In this document: piece after piece, positions 27,458-39,704 of the stretch
Numbering within the stretch: position 1 is the stretch's first letter
Layout: every line of letters starts with the position of its first letter
Assembly (NCBI GenBank): GCA_011319805.1
Contig: SJRY01000327.1
Coordinates: 110,592 to 174,591, forward strand
Source of the DNA: Macrocybe gigantea
Taxonomy: Eukaryota > Basidiomycota > Agaricomycetes > Agaricales > Callistosporiaceae
Reading direction: 5' to 3'
DNA length: 64,000 bases
Position numbers and translations under genes: made by a program
Notes under the pieces: model-generated
Database searches by the model: none
Told to the model about the DNA's origin: nothing
The model's input: only the letters and a program-made list of their open reading frames with translations

Positions 27458-28760
27458 ATGGTCAGACCTCGGGTATTCCTAGACTTCTCTTTCAACGATA
27501 AGACTGGAAGGTGAGAAAGCATGCTTATATGCCCAACGCTTCTTTAACTACCTCATCTGCTCTAGAGTGGTTATCGAGCTGCTCAATGACACAGCTCCTC
27601 GGACATGCGAGAAGTGCAGCTTTATTCCCCAATAGCCACTCATCGGGCTGAATGCTCTGACGCAGCTTTCGCGCACTATGCACCGGTGAAAAAGGCCTCT
27701 CAGCAGCTGGGAATCCCCTCTACTACAAAAATAGCATAATACATCGTTCGATCAAGAATTTTATGATACAGGGAGGCGGTACGAAGCTTTGTTGGCGTGA
27801 CACTTGCAAATTTATTGAGCTAATTCTACGCCCTTGTGGAGATTTTACCCGACGAAATGGCACTGGTGGTGAATCAATATACGGCGGGACATTCGAAGAT
27901 GAGGACCTCACTCGGTCGTTGGATTCAGAGGGTCTGGTATGCATGGCCAACAAAGGACCAGACACAAATGGTTCGCAATTCTTCATAACTCTCAGGGATT
28001 GCCCCCATCTCAACGGTCTGCTTCAATTTTCAAACAATCACATGGCGGGGAGGTTCTGACACGACTCCAGGAAAACATGTTGTTTTTGGCAGAATTATAG
28101 ATGGTTATGAAGACATTGTCAGGAAAATAGCGGAGATGCCCGTGGATGAGAAGAATCGTCCCTTGTCGCCAGTTGTCATAACCAGTTGTGGCGAATTGGA
28201 GCTGAGAAAGCCTCCAGGTGTGTCATACTGCTAGTCATCTCTTAAGTGAACATAGGCCACATCTAGCATTCACCAAGTCAAACAGGTGAAGTTGGATGGC
28301 GACGGCTTAAATCAGCCCAGTCCTTCAACAGTTAGTCAGCACGCACCAAAGCATCATGCTAAGAGAAGCAAACGCCGGTCGTCGTCTCTTTTGTCATATT
28401 CGTCGACCTCATCTTGGGAACACCTCCCGAGGCGTAAAAACAAAAAGCAAAACAGCTTGATGCTGAGGAAAATGGGATTTCAAAGATGAAGGCACCATCA
28501 CTTCAGGTTCCGGAAACTGAGGAAGAATACGACGCGAGATTAGAAAGGGAGGAAAAGGAGAAACTAGAAGCTTGGAGGCAAAATGAATTGGAACGAATCA
28601 GATGTCGTTATGGTGGTCAAACACATATCAACGAGGATGGCGTCAGATACAAAGGTCGGGCCACAGTATGCATTTCTGCCGATGTCTGATTTCTGATTGA
28701 CTCACAGGGAGAGGAAGAATGAAGTTCGTTGACCCGGAAGGGGTCCAGAAGCGTTCGTAG
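27458..28760 (+). CDS. Multidomain cyclophilin-type peptidyl-prolyl isomerase
   Basis: A cyclophilin domain: [108 protein letters not shown]. It keeps the catalytic Arg (HR..KNF.IQGGD) and GSQFFIT. A Lys/Ser-rich linker follows ([20 protein letters not shown]), then a charged helix ([20 protein letters not shown]) and the tail [13 protein letters not shown]. This layout matches nuclear RS-cyclophilins linked to splicing (PPIG/CYP-type). Six or more introns. The frame breaks by one base in an A run near 28449-28452, between KNKKQ and QLDAEEN. Reaction: cis-trans isomerisation of Xaa-Pro bonds. Confidence 0.87.
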
Positions 28761-28891
28761 CGCGGTCCTTCACTGTTTGCAGAACACGAAACATTTATTT
28801 TATTGTGCGGCCACAGAAGCTTGGGCGGGAAAGGAATAAATAATTTGAGCTGGAACGCTGGCACATTGTCGCTCATTCGACATCAATGTAG

Positions 28892-30860
28892 CTAAACTAC
28901 TTCAACAGGACCTTCTGTAACAGTACCATTACTTCCAGCAGTGGCTTGTCCTTGATCAACCTTTTCTTTGTTTGCGGCTACATTTGCGAAACTCAACGAA
29001 GGTCGTACATTCGGAGCAGGTATTTTTGCTACAGGCTTGTGAGGAAGAACTGGCGGAGTGGTCGTGTGAGGTGACGATTGTGATGCTGCAGACGGAGGTG
29101 TCCGTGTTGAGGCGGAGCGCGAGTTTGTGCGCGACATCGTCAGCTTTTCTTTATTTGCCTCTCTCTCTCGGTCGAGCCGCTCAGTAACTTCCTTCTCGCG
29201 AGTGGAAACGTCTACAGGTCTAGATAGAACAACGGTGAACGCTTGCAGGAGTAGTAAGCCTCATCAATTCGGCTGACCTGGCGGATCCAAAGGGATTGCT
29301 CCTTGCACTAGATGGAGTGGTTGCAGAGACTGAGCTCATTTTAGGAGAAGAAAGTGGACTGGGGCTTGCAGAAGCACCACCTGAGCGAGGGAGGAGTTCG
29401 AGTTTTTTCCGACCCATCTGGGGTGTAGGAGGCATAGAGCTGTTCGCTACACGCGGAAACATTCGGGAACAGGGTCTTATCGGCGAAAGATTTCACTCAC
29501 GAGGTGTACTACCCTTGGTCGCGGATCTGGTCTGTGCTTTACTTCTCCAATCACCTTCATCCACCACAGAGTGAGAAAGCATGTCTCTCTGATGCGAGCT
29601 CCCAAAGTCATTTCTGCCCCTCATACTTCCAAGCTTCTCTTTATCATCTCTGATGTTCTCCTCAGAAGTAGAGGGTATGTATTTGCTTCCTTTCGACCAT
29701 GCTTCCTCTTTGTCAGCTTGACCTTGACTGTCCGGAGTGGAAAATCCAGAGCCCTTGCGCCTTACACTGGAGGTCTCTTGGGTGGATAGCGAGTCTACGA
29801 ATGAAGTACGAGGTAGGCGTGAACTCGAACGCCAGTCTGATATCCCTTCGGAGACACTGGGAGGACGAGGTCTTTCCCTCTCTCCGGATGAGTCGAAGTG
29901 CTTTCGAGGCAGAGAGACGTCAGGAAGAGGACCGTCACGGCGCCAAGGACTGTCAAATTTAGAATCGTCCTCTTGTATATGACTGGCAGCTCCATGAAGA
30001 GTTGGTCTCTCTTTCGCTGTTGGAAAGAATGTCAGCAGAAAATGAATTGAAAGGAAGAAATAGGTGCTTACGAGGCTCCGCGACGCTAACACGTATGGTT
30101 CTGCCGGCGAATGTCTGGAGGCAAGGATTAGCTGGCGAACAAGGATGGCGGAAGGAACCATACGGAGCCGGTCTTAAGAAGCGCTTCCTTCAAGCCTTGT
30201 AAATCTTCAAACTCGATGTATCCAAAACCCTTTGGTCTGTCGTCCCGATCTCGGATGATTTTGACAGATTTTGCCTGCTAATGTTGTCAGACATCTGCAT
30301 AAGAACAATGGAGTAAATATACCTTGGATGGTCCAAAGTAGCTTTCCAACTGGGATTCAGTCAGATCGAATGCAAGATTCCCAACAAAAGCGGTGTAGGG
30401 CGGTTGAGTAGGGAGGGGGATGTCTTCACGAGGAGGTTGGACTGGCCTGTCCACTGTTGGGAAAGAAACACGTTCCGTCCTGACAGGAAAGCAATTAGTT
30501 TGGTGTGGGTACTCACCACGTAGAGACGCCTCCTCTCTACGTCCATATCGATCTGCAGGTCTTTGGCTGTCGTCTTCACTCCTAGCTGCGGCTTTCGAGA
30601 TGGTAGAGACTGAGGCAAGATCACGGACAGCTTGAAGATTCACTCACGGGCACTGGGGAGTGCATCCATCTCGTCCGCCCAGGATCCCAGCGCTATGAAG
30701 ATCACATTGCTGCACATCTGTCGAGAATACCATGTTGCTTACTGCTGTCACCAAGAAATTCATTTAAAGTAATTTTTTTGCCCTTTTTTGGTGCTAATGA
30801 GGGGCAGAATCGGTAAGCGGAGAGATACAAGGTTAGAGAGTGTCGGGAAGAAGTACCCAT
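28892..30860 (-). CDS. TIF3: Eukaryotic translation initiation factor 4B (eIF4B/TIF3)
   Basis: Exon 1 gives ATGG (M plus one base), then APKKGKKITLNEFLGDSTLG and SWADEMDALPSA, the typical N-terminus of fungal eIF4B. One RRM follows: PPYTAFVGNLAFDLTESQLE, KIIRDRDDRPKGFGYIEFED and TIRVSVAEP. The long second half is charged and Ser/Arg-rich with DRG-like blocks (KFDSPWRRDGPLPDVSLPRK, GISDWRSSSRLPRTSF) and ends in a disordered, Ala/Pro/Thr-rich tail (ANVRPSLSFANVA-like, EGPVEVV). eIF4B stimulates eIF4A helicase and ribosome recruitment in the cytosol. One base is missing next to the splice donor at 30516-30517 (LRG to TERVSF). It converges on the cyclophilin gene with 131 bp between stops. Confidence 0.88.
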
Positions 30861-31006
30861 TCTGAAGTGTTGTGGCAGCAGAAACGGAGCGTGATGACCG
30901 TAGTAGATCTACTTTGGAGGGAATTGGCAAATTTCCTCCGCGTGAGAAAGGGCGGAAGATGCCGGGAAATATTGACAAAAAAATTCTCCGCCTGGCTACA
31001 ATTGAA

Positions 31007-31113
31007 GCCCTCTTGGCTCAGTTGGCTAGAGCGCAGGTCTCATAACGTCGTTGTTATGACTCAGTAGAGACTGAGGAATCCTGAGGTCGCAAGTTCGAGC
31101 CTTGCAGAGGGCA
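31007..31113 (+). tRNA. tRNA-Met (CAT), elongator type, with intron
   Basis: The acceptor stem GCCCTCT pairs with AGAGGGC and is followed by discriminator A. The D arm is GGCTCAGTTGGCTAGAGC, the anticodon loop CTCATAA has CAT at 31041-31043, and the T arm is GTTCGAGCC. An intron of 33 nt (about 31045-31077) lies at the canonical place after base 37. The sequence matches the eukaryotic elongator tRNA-Met pattern, not the initiator. Confidence 0.93.
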
Positions 31114-31126
31114 TTAAAATAAGTTC

Positions 31127-31131
31127 TTTTT
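31127..31131 (+). terminator. RNA polymerase III terminator of tRNA-Met
   Basis: TTTTT, 14 bp after the tRNA end, the usual Pol III stop signal. Confidence 0.7.
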
Positions 31132-31287
31132 AAACTTAGCTTAGTGATCCTCGGTCACGTGCGGAATCAGATATTTTTTTGACGACACGTCTTCACTCGG
31201 GCTCGGCATGGAAGTAGTCCTGCCCTTAGTTCGTCTTCATCCTTTCTCTTCGACTGGCGAGTCGCTCACCCATCTTTGCAGCGAACT

Positions 31288-34200
31288 ATGCAGTGGACGA
31301 CCTGGCGCGGGTTACGCACAACGGCCGTCTGCTCCTTTTGCCGCGCCTCAGTTCCCCGCTCATTTCAGGCGGTCAGACCGACCTTCCGCAACGAAACGCA
31401 ACGACGGCCTTTCACAGCATCCTCCTTTACGTCTTTCATACGTCCGAGTCAATCGCTACTCCGTCCACGCTGGGTTAACTCGAAAAATAGCCAAGATTCG
31501 CGACCTGTAGATGTTGAAGACGGGTCCACCTCTGAAGCCGAGGATGACGAATCCCGCTCCCCACCAACGCCATCTTCATCACTCCCGGATTCTGAAGCCG
31601 AACACTCCTCCAGTTCGCAATCCATCCCCAATTCAACTCCACCGGACTCACCCGATTCCACGGACAATCCTCCAGCACCCCCGTCTTCCTCTTCAAATTC
31701 AACCCCTTCATCTATCGCTAGGCAATCCGTTCCTGAAGTCTATCCGCAGGTGCTTGCCCTACCCATCGCTCGTCGCCCACTTTTTCCCGGTTTCTATAAG
31801 GCGGTGGTCATCCGCAATCCTCATGTCGTTGGAGCCATCAAGGACATGATGAAGCGTGGCCAGCCGTATCTTGGTGCATTCTTACTTAAGGACGAAAACG
31901 CAGACAGTGATATCATCACCGATGTCAACGCCGTACACTCCGTTGGCGTTTTCGCTCAGATTACCAGTATATTTGCTGCTCAAGGCAATGGACGGGATGG
32001 AGAAGAGAAAGAAGAAGGATTGACAGCAGTTCTATATCCTCATAGAAGAATCAGGATCACGGAACTCATCAAAGCTGGAGAGGGAGCTAGGCCCGATTCT
32101 CCAACCGCGTCGGAGTGGGTTTCGCAAAGTGATTCCTTCGTGGATGGTGTGCTTTATTGTGCAAATATTATATCCCCCACTAACTTTCCCATAATTCTAC
32201 TCTAGGCCCGGTCCAGACGTCGTTTCTCCATTCTCATCCCATATCTATTGTCCGCGTTGAAAACCTGGCTACCGAGCCTTATAATAAGGATAATCAATAT
32301 ATCCGCGCTTTCATGTCGGAAATTGTATCCGTCTTCAAGGACATAGCGCAATTGAATCCCCTCTTCCGCGATCAGATTACCAACTTTTCGATCAATCAAG
32401 TGGCATCGAATGTATTTGACGAACCTGACAAGCTCGCGGACTTCGCCGCCGCTGTGTCCACCGGCGAGGTTAGCGAGTTGCAAGACGTTTTAGAAAGCCT
32501 TCAAGTCGAAGACCGTCTCCGCAAAGCTTTGCTGGTCTTAAAAAAGGAGTTAATCAATGCTCAACTTCAAAGCAAGCTGTCCCGCGATGTGGATAGCAAG
32601 ATTGCGAAAAGGCAAAGAGAATATTACCTGATGGAACAACTCAAGGGTATTAAGAAGGAATTGGGTATGGAAAGCGATGGCAAAGACAAACTCATAGAGA
32701 AGTTCAAGGAGAGGGCCAAGGAATTGAGGATGCCGGATGTCGTTAGAAAGGTCTTCGATGAAGAAATCAACAAATTAACTGGGCTAGAGCCCGCAGCTAG
32801 CGAGGCGAGTGTTACCAGAAACTACCTTGAGTGGTTGACCCAGGTATGTCCAGCCTTTTTCCCTCATCATCATGTTCACCTTAGACGCGCAGATACCGTG
32901 GGGTACACATACGCCCGAGAATTTTTCCCTTCCTCATGCTCAGCGGATTCTGGACGCTGACCATTATGGCCTCACGGACGTGAAATCTCGCATTCTGGAG
33001 TTTCTAGCAGTGGGAAAACTTCGTGGCTCTGTACAAGGGAAGATCATCTGTCTTGTAGGGCCGCCTGGTGTCGGGAAGACAAGTATCGGCAAATCCATCG
33101 CAGGTGCTCTCGGCAGGAGATTTTTCCGCTTTTCTGTTGGAGGATTGACTGATGTCGCGGAGATCAAGGGGCATCGGAGGACATATGTTGGGTCTGTGGC
33201 CGTCACCTTTCTTCCTTCTATATAACTCATTACCTTGTTCCCAGCGCACTTCCTGGCAAAATTATTCAGGCCTTAAGACGAGTTGGCACAGAAAATCCCT
33301 TAGTTCTGATTGACGAAGTCGACAAGATCGGGAGGGGAATTAACGGCGATCCCGCTAGCGCCTTGCTGGAAATGTTAGATCCTGAACAAAACAATAGTTT
33401 TTTGGATCATTAGTATGTCCATCAAATCTTTTTCTGATTTCAGTTTAATGACGTGTTTGGCAGCATGGACGTCCCCGTTGACCTGTCAAGAGTGCTGTTT
33501 GTTTGTACAGGTCAGTCTCCTAACGTCGTCTCGGTTTTCTCAATGTGCTGATCATTCTATTGTGATCCAGCAAACTCTCTTGAGACAATTCCTGCACCTT
33601 TACTCGATCGTATGGAAGTCCTCGAGGTTAGCGGCTATGTGTCCGAAGAGAAGACAGTGATTGCCGAGAGATATTTGGCACCGCAGGCCAAAGAGGCATC
33701 TGGGCTTGGGCAAGCGGATGTTGTTCTTGAAAAAGGAACCATTGACGTCCTTATAAAATACTATTGCCGGGAAAGTGGAGTGAGGAACCTAAAAAAGCAC
33801 ATTGACAAGGTTAGTGACTCCCTGTTTCCGAACAATGTGACATGACGATTTCAATACGCTATCAGATATTCAGAAAGGCTGCACTCAAGGTTGTGCAAGA
33901 ACTAGGAGAAGAGGCTTTACCTGAGCCAACACCTGTCACCATCTCGGTTCCACCGGCATCGGAATTTGTGTCCTCGGATCTATCCAAAGACGAGACAAGG
34001 AGTGCATCTGTCCAATATTCAACTGATGAAAGTGTCGTGTCTGGGTCTTCCCTGCCTCCTCCACCTGATAGATCTCTTGCTGCTTCTTTGTCCAATAGTG
34101 CAAGAATAGTAACGACGAAGGAGCGCAAACCTTTGGCTGTCCCTGCTTCCGTTCATCTGCAGATCACACCTGAAAACTTGAAGGATTATGTTGGCCCCCC

Positions 34201-34932
34201 AGTCTATCAGAAGGACAGAATGTATGCTGTGGCCCCTCCTCCTGGTGTTAGTACGGGGCTGGGATACTTAGGCAATGGTTCAGGTGCGGTTATGCCTGTT
34301 GAAGCAATGGTATGTTTAGGACACTTTCTGTAACGTATGCTTATTTCTTTGTGCTAGAGCATGCCAGGCAAAGGATCATTACAATTGACTGGGAAACTTG
34401 GCGAAGTGATCCGTGAGAGTGCACAGATTGGATTGAGCTGGGTCAAGAGTCATGCATTCGAGCTCGGAATAACTGCATCACCTTCTGATCAGTTTCTTAC
34501 TGACAGAGATGTGCATGTGCACATGCCAGAGGGCAGCATTGGAAAGGAAGGGCCAAGTGCAGGCACAGCTATACTCTCTGCCTTTGTTTCACTGTTTACG
34601 AAAACCAAGATCAGTCCTGACATTGGTGAGATATTCCTATAACTGCTTTGGCATTTGCTTTGCTTATGTGTCCTATAGCCATGACAGGCGAGATATCTCT
34701 TGTTGGTCAAGTTCTACCTGTAGGTGGTTTGAAGGAAAAAATTTTAGCTGCTCATCGTGCTGGAATCCAAACAATTATTGCTCCAGCTGCAAACAGAGCA
34801 GATATTGAGGCTAATGTTCCTGAGAGTGTCAAAACAGGTATTAGATTTGTTTATGTTGAAACAGTTAAGGAGGTTCTGGAGGAAGTATTCAAGGGTGAAT
34901 CTATAATAGAGCAGTGGAAAGAAACACTTTGA
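31288..34932 (+). CDS. PIM1: Mitochondrial Lon protease (PIM1)
   Basis: An ATP-dependent serine protease of the mitochondrial matrix. The N-terminus is Arg/Ser-rich ([20 protein letters not shown]), a presequence, then an acidic Ser/Pro linker, the LON substrate domain ([20 protein letters not shown]), a long helical part, the AAA module ([32 protein letters not shown]), and the protease domain with the catalytic Ser in [20 protein letters not shown] and Lys in [16 protein letters not shown]. About ten introns, all GT-AG. An out-of-frame ATG at 31208 could lie in the leader. The last two exons (about 34360-34932) are strikingly poor in CpG although the protein stays intact. Next to the retroelement block this looks like methylation-driven decay reaching into the gene. 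Confidence 0.95.
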
Positions 34933-35689
34933 TTCCTTTAAAATATGGCTTTTCTTGGGATGCTTTTTAGCATGTGTCAAAATGAATAGACTTCCTATCA
35001 TATTATATTTAGATTCTTGTGTATTACCAAGATAGTTTTAATTCATTACTTTTGATAAAAATCAGTTGCTGACTTGCACTGATCGAAATAGGTGTAAGCA
35101 TGTTGCTTATATCATGAAGGTCATGGTCATAGGAAGGATCTATCATCTCTTTTGTCCTCTTCCCTCTTCATCCTGTATTCCCCCCCTACATTCACTCAAT
35201 ACAGAGACTTTGCTCGTTGTTCTCTCTGTGTCTCTCTTTAGTTTTCCTCCAAGGGAGGTTTCTACTTTTTGAACAACAACACTCATTCATCTTTATTTCC
35301 AGCATCAATGTCCCAGTTAGGAATGGTCTAGAGATCTTGGTAGCCCTCATACTAGTAAATGCCCCCCTTTTGGAAAGGGATCACATCAACTTCTGAGACA
35401 TCACATTCCCCTGAAAGGGAATGCACAGATGATGGAGTTACCTTTCCATCAATATCATCTCCTAGAAAGGGAGAAATATGCCTAATGAACAACCTGCCTT
35501 TATCAGACCATTCTAACTCTCCTCTCTCCTCCATACCCTCATCTCCCCTATCTTTTTTAACACTCTCCCCAGTCATGCAATACTAGCAAACTATATTGTC
35601 TTTATCTTCAGACTTGGCTCAGCCTTTCCCACAAGTCTATCAAATCAACACAAAAATATCCTCAGACTTGCTTTAATATGCTACCTTCT
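34933..35689. other. AT-rich, CpG-depleted 3' flank and retroelement-like leader
   Basis: No intact gene. Almost no CpG. Pyrimidine-rich low-complexity sequence around 35150-35250 and 35510-35580. Probably degraded retroelement leader sequence, but I cannot assign it to a family. Confidence 0.4.
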
Positions 35690-36390
35690 CTCAAACCACC
35701 CTGAACAAGCTCCTGGTCCTCTTGGCAGGCATTCTTATAGCATGCATCTTGCATGACTTCAAGCAAGGACTGACATATTACTTCAACAAGAAAGAAATCA
35801 CAGCTGATGCAGACAAGAACAGAAAGATGGCAATGTGCTGGCAAGATGAGAGCCACCACAATTGGTTAGAGTACAACTGAGATGTCCTAATGGTCTTGGC
35901 CTTTATAGAATTCTTCAAAAAGTTTTTTAAGACCTTCATCAAGCTAGATTGGGAAAGCAAGAGCTACATGCAGTTATAAAACTACAAAATATGCACATTT
36001 GAATATTTTCTCCTCTTCATAATAGAGTGTCAAAAGCTGAATGTAATATTGAAAGGCACTTATTATACTTGGATAACAAGGTATACATTTGCCTGGTTGA
36101 TATGCATATGTTGCCAGACCTGCATGCAGTGGCTAGGTCTTGCAAGCATGAGTCATTTTTCAAGTGGATGTCAGCAATTGCTGAGGAAGATGAGAAATTA
36201 CTATATGAAAACCTGCATTTTGCTAGTTTGTTAAAAAAGTGTGCTGAGCCCAATTCCTCTACTGAACAACTAGTGAGAAAAACCAAGTATACCAGCTCAA
36301 CAAACACTTCATTGAATACCTCAATAAATACTTCATTAAAAAAGAAGATGCCCTATATAATGCCTCTTCTGACTAAAGTCAAATGACAGC
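35690..36390 (+). pseudogene. Retrotransposon gag relict
   Basis: Reading + with stop codons gives a chain resembling the capsid part of fungal gag proteins: MCWQDESHHNWLEYN, a stop, then FKTFIKLDWESKSYMQL, and LHAVARSCKHESFFKWMSAI followed by AEEDEKLLYENLH. The in-frame stops and the lack of CpG point to old C-to-T decay. The family (gypsy or another LTR class) cannot be fixed without a search. Confidence 0.5.
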
Positions 36391-36464
36391 TCACCTTTAA
36401 CTATGGTGGTTGCCTTAAATGCTGTAACTCCTTTACTATACACTTAGCATGAGACTGTCTCATT

Positions 36465-36787
36465 TGTTAGACTAGATGAATCTTAAAGAACTTGGACAGA
36501 CTAAGTGTGAGAGTAGTTTGAGATGATGGCAAAAGAAATATTAAGCCTAGTGCTACTGGTACATTCAAGGGGTCTTATATACATATGGTATATGAGCACA
36601 GACTATGAATTATGCAATGCTATAGACTGCGGATGAATAAGAGCAGTAGATGAATGACTCAGAATGACTAGGAAGAATGGATGACTTGAAAGGCTGTGCA
36701 CTATGCAAAGCTGTATAGTAGATAGGGATATGAGAAGAAGAAGATAAGATAAGAAAAATGAATAGTCTGTTGGATAGTATTTATAAT
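36465..36787 (-). mobile_element. Degraded LTR, gypsy family 1
   Basis: About 320 bp beginning TGTTAGACTAGATGAATCTT, alignable by eye along its whole length with the LTR at 39348-39667 but with nearly every CpG lost. Its orientation matches the full-length element downstream. Confidence 0.75.
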
Positions 36788-37330
36788 ATCACTTTCTCTT
36801 TAAATTCACATTCTTGTAAAAATCTTTAGTCCAGCTGTCTCCATCTATTATTGCTTTCCTAAGCAGTTGCTGCACAAGAGGCCTATATATGGATGAGTTC
36901 TTCACTATAAGTGCAGATATGATAGAGCATAGTGGTGAGGATTTTGAGTTATTGATTCTTAGTGCAAAGCATCTCCATTGCTTTATGGAGTACAACATGC
37001 TCTGCTATTATAGGGCTGGTTCTATTGGTAGTTCATCCTAACTAAAGGTATATGCAAATAGTCATAACATAGCATAGGTAGGTTCCAAGTATAATAGCAA
37101 GAGGATCTATATAACCACTAGCATTGAGAATTCTTATTAGATTCTTGAGGTTATTCTGCTAATTCAGAGTAGGCATATGAGTGTTGTTGCTGCTGTCAAT
37201 GCTGATGAGGGCATTAGTAGTCATGATATGTGACTTTTGGTCTTTTGTTCTCTCACTATAGTTCTTTTATCCTGGCTTATGGTCTTTTTCAGAAAGTGGT
37301 CCAGAGCTTGCTGCACATTTTATAAGGTAG
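36788..37330 (-). pseudogene. Internal 3' end of a degraded family-1 gypsy element, with accessory ORF relict
   Basis: Directly follows the degraded LTR and matches the internal sequence after the 39348-39667 LTR (polypurine tract region, then the small accessory ORF, then the end of pol). The minus-strand translation can be followed with stops (for example MTTNALISIDSS, VVLHKAMEMLCTKN). It is truncated near 37330, where similarity to the intact copy ends. Confidence 0.7.
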
Positions 37331-37714
37331 TAGGCCTATTAGGGCCTGCCAACTTACCATTACCTTATTAGAGATGCTTAATCATCCCTCTTTAAATACA
37401 TTATAGCAATATTTGTATTTTAAGCTTTTATACTACTATATATAAACTACTAAATATATACTGTTGGTGATCCTAAACCCAGCTACAGAAGCAGAAACTG
37501 TAAACTATTCAATATACAATCACTCTTCTGCCATGTTCAGTATCTCAAAATGTCAATATATATCATATTTAAATATTTGAAGTATACTTGTGACCTAGAG
37601 TGAGTGTACTCCCAAGATATGAATTTTTTTCTTCATCATGTACCCTGTGACTGAGTATCCAGCCAGTATAGGAAAGGTCTCATCTGCAATCCCAATTTCA
37701 TTTTTCTGCATTCG

Positions 37715-37866
37715 TGTTATGGACGGCACATTTTCTTATTTCTTATCTTTTCCATATTCCTTATCTCCCTTATCATGCAGCACTGCACAGTGTGCAGCTG
37801 CCAAGTCATTTTATTTCCCTAGTTATCCTGAGTCATCTCCTGCTAGTCTTACTCATCTGCAGATTT
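37715..37866 (+). mobile_element. Fragment of a family-1-like LTR, opposite orientation
   Basis: About 150 bp starting TGTTATGGACGGCAC that follows the plus-orientation LTR pattern (TTTTCTTATTTCTTATC, then CCCTAGTTATCCTGAGTCAT, CAGTCTTACTCATC-like). It stops after the TCTGCAGA block. A partial, diverged LTR. Confidence 0.6.
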
Positions 37867-38785
37867 TGGAAGTTTTGAGACAAGATAGTGGGACTTAGCT
37901 GAGTTCTCGAGCGATATTGGGAGTTATGGTGACAGTTTCAGGAGGATTTTAATGATGGTGACTTCCATGTAAAGTCAGAGGCACTGATTTCAAGACTAAA
38001 TATTGTGGCTCCACACAAGTGTGATACTTTGGGATTGGATAACACAAGGACTCCATGCAAGCTGTAGACTGTGAGACTGCTGAAGGACTGAGACAGTAAC
38101 TTTTTCTATGGTTTATAAATGCCAAGTACATGGGTTTTTATAGGTAAGAAGATTTTAAGTATCAGAATAACCAGCGAAGTTGAAACTGAATGAAAGAAAG
38201 TATCATATAATTTTGAAAGGATTATTTCATGGCTGAAACATTGGAGAGATGTAAGTCCATTCAAAATCTGAACATAAAAGGTGAAATAGTAGGCAAAAGA
38301 ACATTCCAATGCTGGTGCCACACATCATAGAATAGAACATGAAAATAATCTAAGGAATGTAGAATATATCAGTGAAATATGAGTCATGAATTTTGAAATG
38401 AGAGTGGATGAAACAGTAACATGCTCGAAATCCCTTGTTTCAAATGTACTGCAGTGAGGTGTCAGGAATGTGGGAAGGCATGAGGCAGTGCAATACTGAA
38501 AATAGTAGTAGTCTTGCTATATTGGAATCTGGAAATCAAGGAAGGCATATAGGAATAGGACTGCCAGATTGGATTGGGTGGTATAGGAAGCACAGAATGT
38601 CCAGAATGTATGGATGCAATGCATTTGGTGAAGTGTCCAGGACCTGGAATAGAAGCCTCATAGAGTTGTCAAAATTCTAAGCACTCAAACAAGAAGTCAG
38701 CAGCTGGACTGCAGTATCATACTGAGAGGGCTGAGTAGTAGTAGTGATTTTGAATGCAGGAGTGGGATTACCAGATTAGGACTTA
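37867..38785. other. CpG-depleted sequence without recognisable gene
   Basis: No convincing coding frame or RNA. Probably the leader of the family-1 relict that begins around 38786, or older repeat debris. Confidence 0.4.
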
Positions 38786-39347
38786 TTGGCAGTCAGCAGC
38801 ATGGAGCACTCATCAGTGGTCACTGACCTAGCAAGCACTAGTATGAATGAGAGCACTTGGCTCAGAGAAGTAGACAAGATATTGCAATCCATGCCATCTG
38901 CAGAGACAGTCCACACTACCCACAGAGACAGTAGCAATCCAAACAAATGGAAGAGAGAGTATATGCCTACACCAAGTAGTAACAATGAAGAACAGGCATT
39001 TCTGAGAGAGTTTGCCTTTACCACTACAGATGAGCCCACTGAAATCCTCACTGAAGGAGCAGCACAACTCATGCAGAACTTTTCCTAGAAGGAGAATATG
39101 GGATAAGCCAAGAAGAGCTGTGGTCAGACCAGAATTTTCTTGCCGAAGAAGAGGATGAACCTATCTATCTACAAGAAGAAGAAGAAAGGAAAATCCTGAG
39201 TCAGAGAAGTGAAAAAAGAAGAAGAAGTGGATGAAGAAGACAAGGATGAAGAAAGCTCTGACAAAGAGGGTTTTGTCAAAGGGTCTGACTAGGAGGTGCT
39301 AAATCATGACTCATACAGCTAAAACAGACTCGCTTCAATACCAGATG
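38786..39347 (+). pseudogene. Family-1 gypsy relict, gag N-terminus fused to zinc-knuckle tail
   Basis: The plus strand reads MNESTWLREVDKILQSMPSA, TTDEPTEILTEGAAQLM and then jumps to the Lys-rich and acidic region that follows the gag zinc knuckles (KKKKKGKS, EEDKDEESSDKEGFVKGSD). Compared with the intact copy, most of gag is deleted. The sequence stops exactly where the full-length element is inserted and resumes after it at 45866. Nearly free of CpG. Confidence 0.75.
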
Positions 39348-39667
39348 TGTTAGGCTAGACGAATCTCAGAAGGACTCAGGCAGACTAAGTGCAAGAGTGG
39401 TCTTGAGATGATGGCAAAAGGGATATTAAGCCTAGCGCTACTGGTACATCTGGGAGTCCTTATATACATTACAGTACTCGAGCACGGACCATGGGCTGCG
39501 CAATGCTGTGGACTGCAGATGAGTAAGACTGGAAGGAGATGACTCAGGATGACTAGGGAAGTGGGATGACTCGATGGCTGCGTGCTGCGCAGCATGACGG
39601 GGGAGATAAGGGATGTGGGAAAGATAAGATAAGAAATTAAATGGTCCTTTGAGCGACATCTGTAACA
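39348..39667 (-). repeat. 3' LTR, family-1 gypsy
   Basis: 320 bp, bounded TGTTAGG and TGTAACA on the + strand. The inner side is preceded on the element strand by the purine-rich ACAGAGAGGGTGA polypurine tract. Confidence 0.9.
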
Positions 39668-39704
39668 TCACCCTCTCTGTAGATTCGCGTCCTCATGAAA
39701 AACC

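Noticed and set aside
31208..31510. 100-codon frame starting before PIM1
   Set aside because: It overlaps the PIM1 presequence in another frame and has no domain. At most an upstream ATG in the leader.
36027..36386. Open frame of 119 codons as a host gene
   Set aside because: It lies in CpG-free repeat DNA and continues an upstream gag-like reading with stops, so it is retroelement debris.
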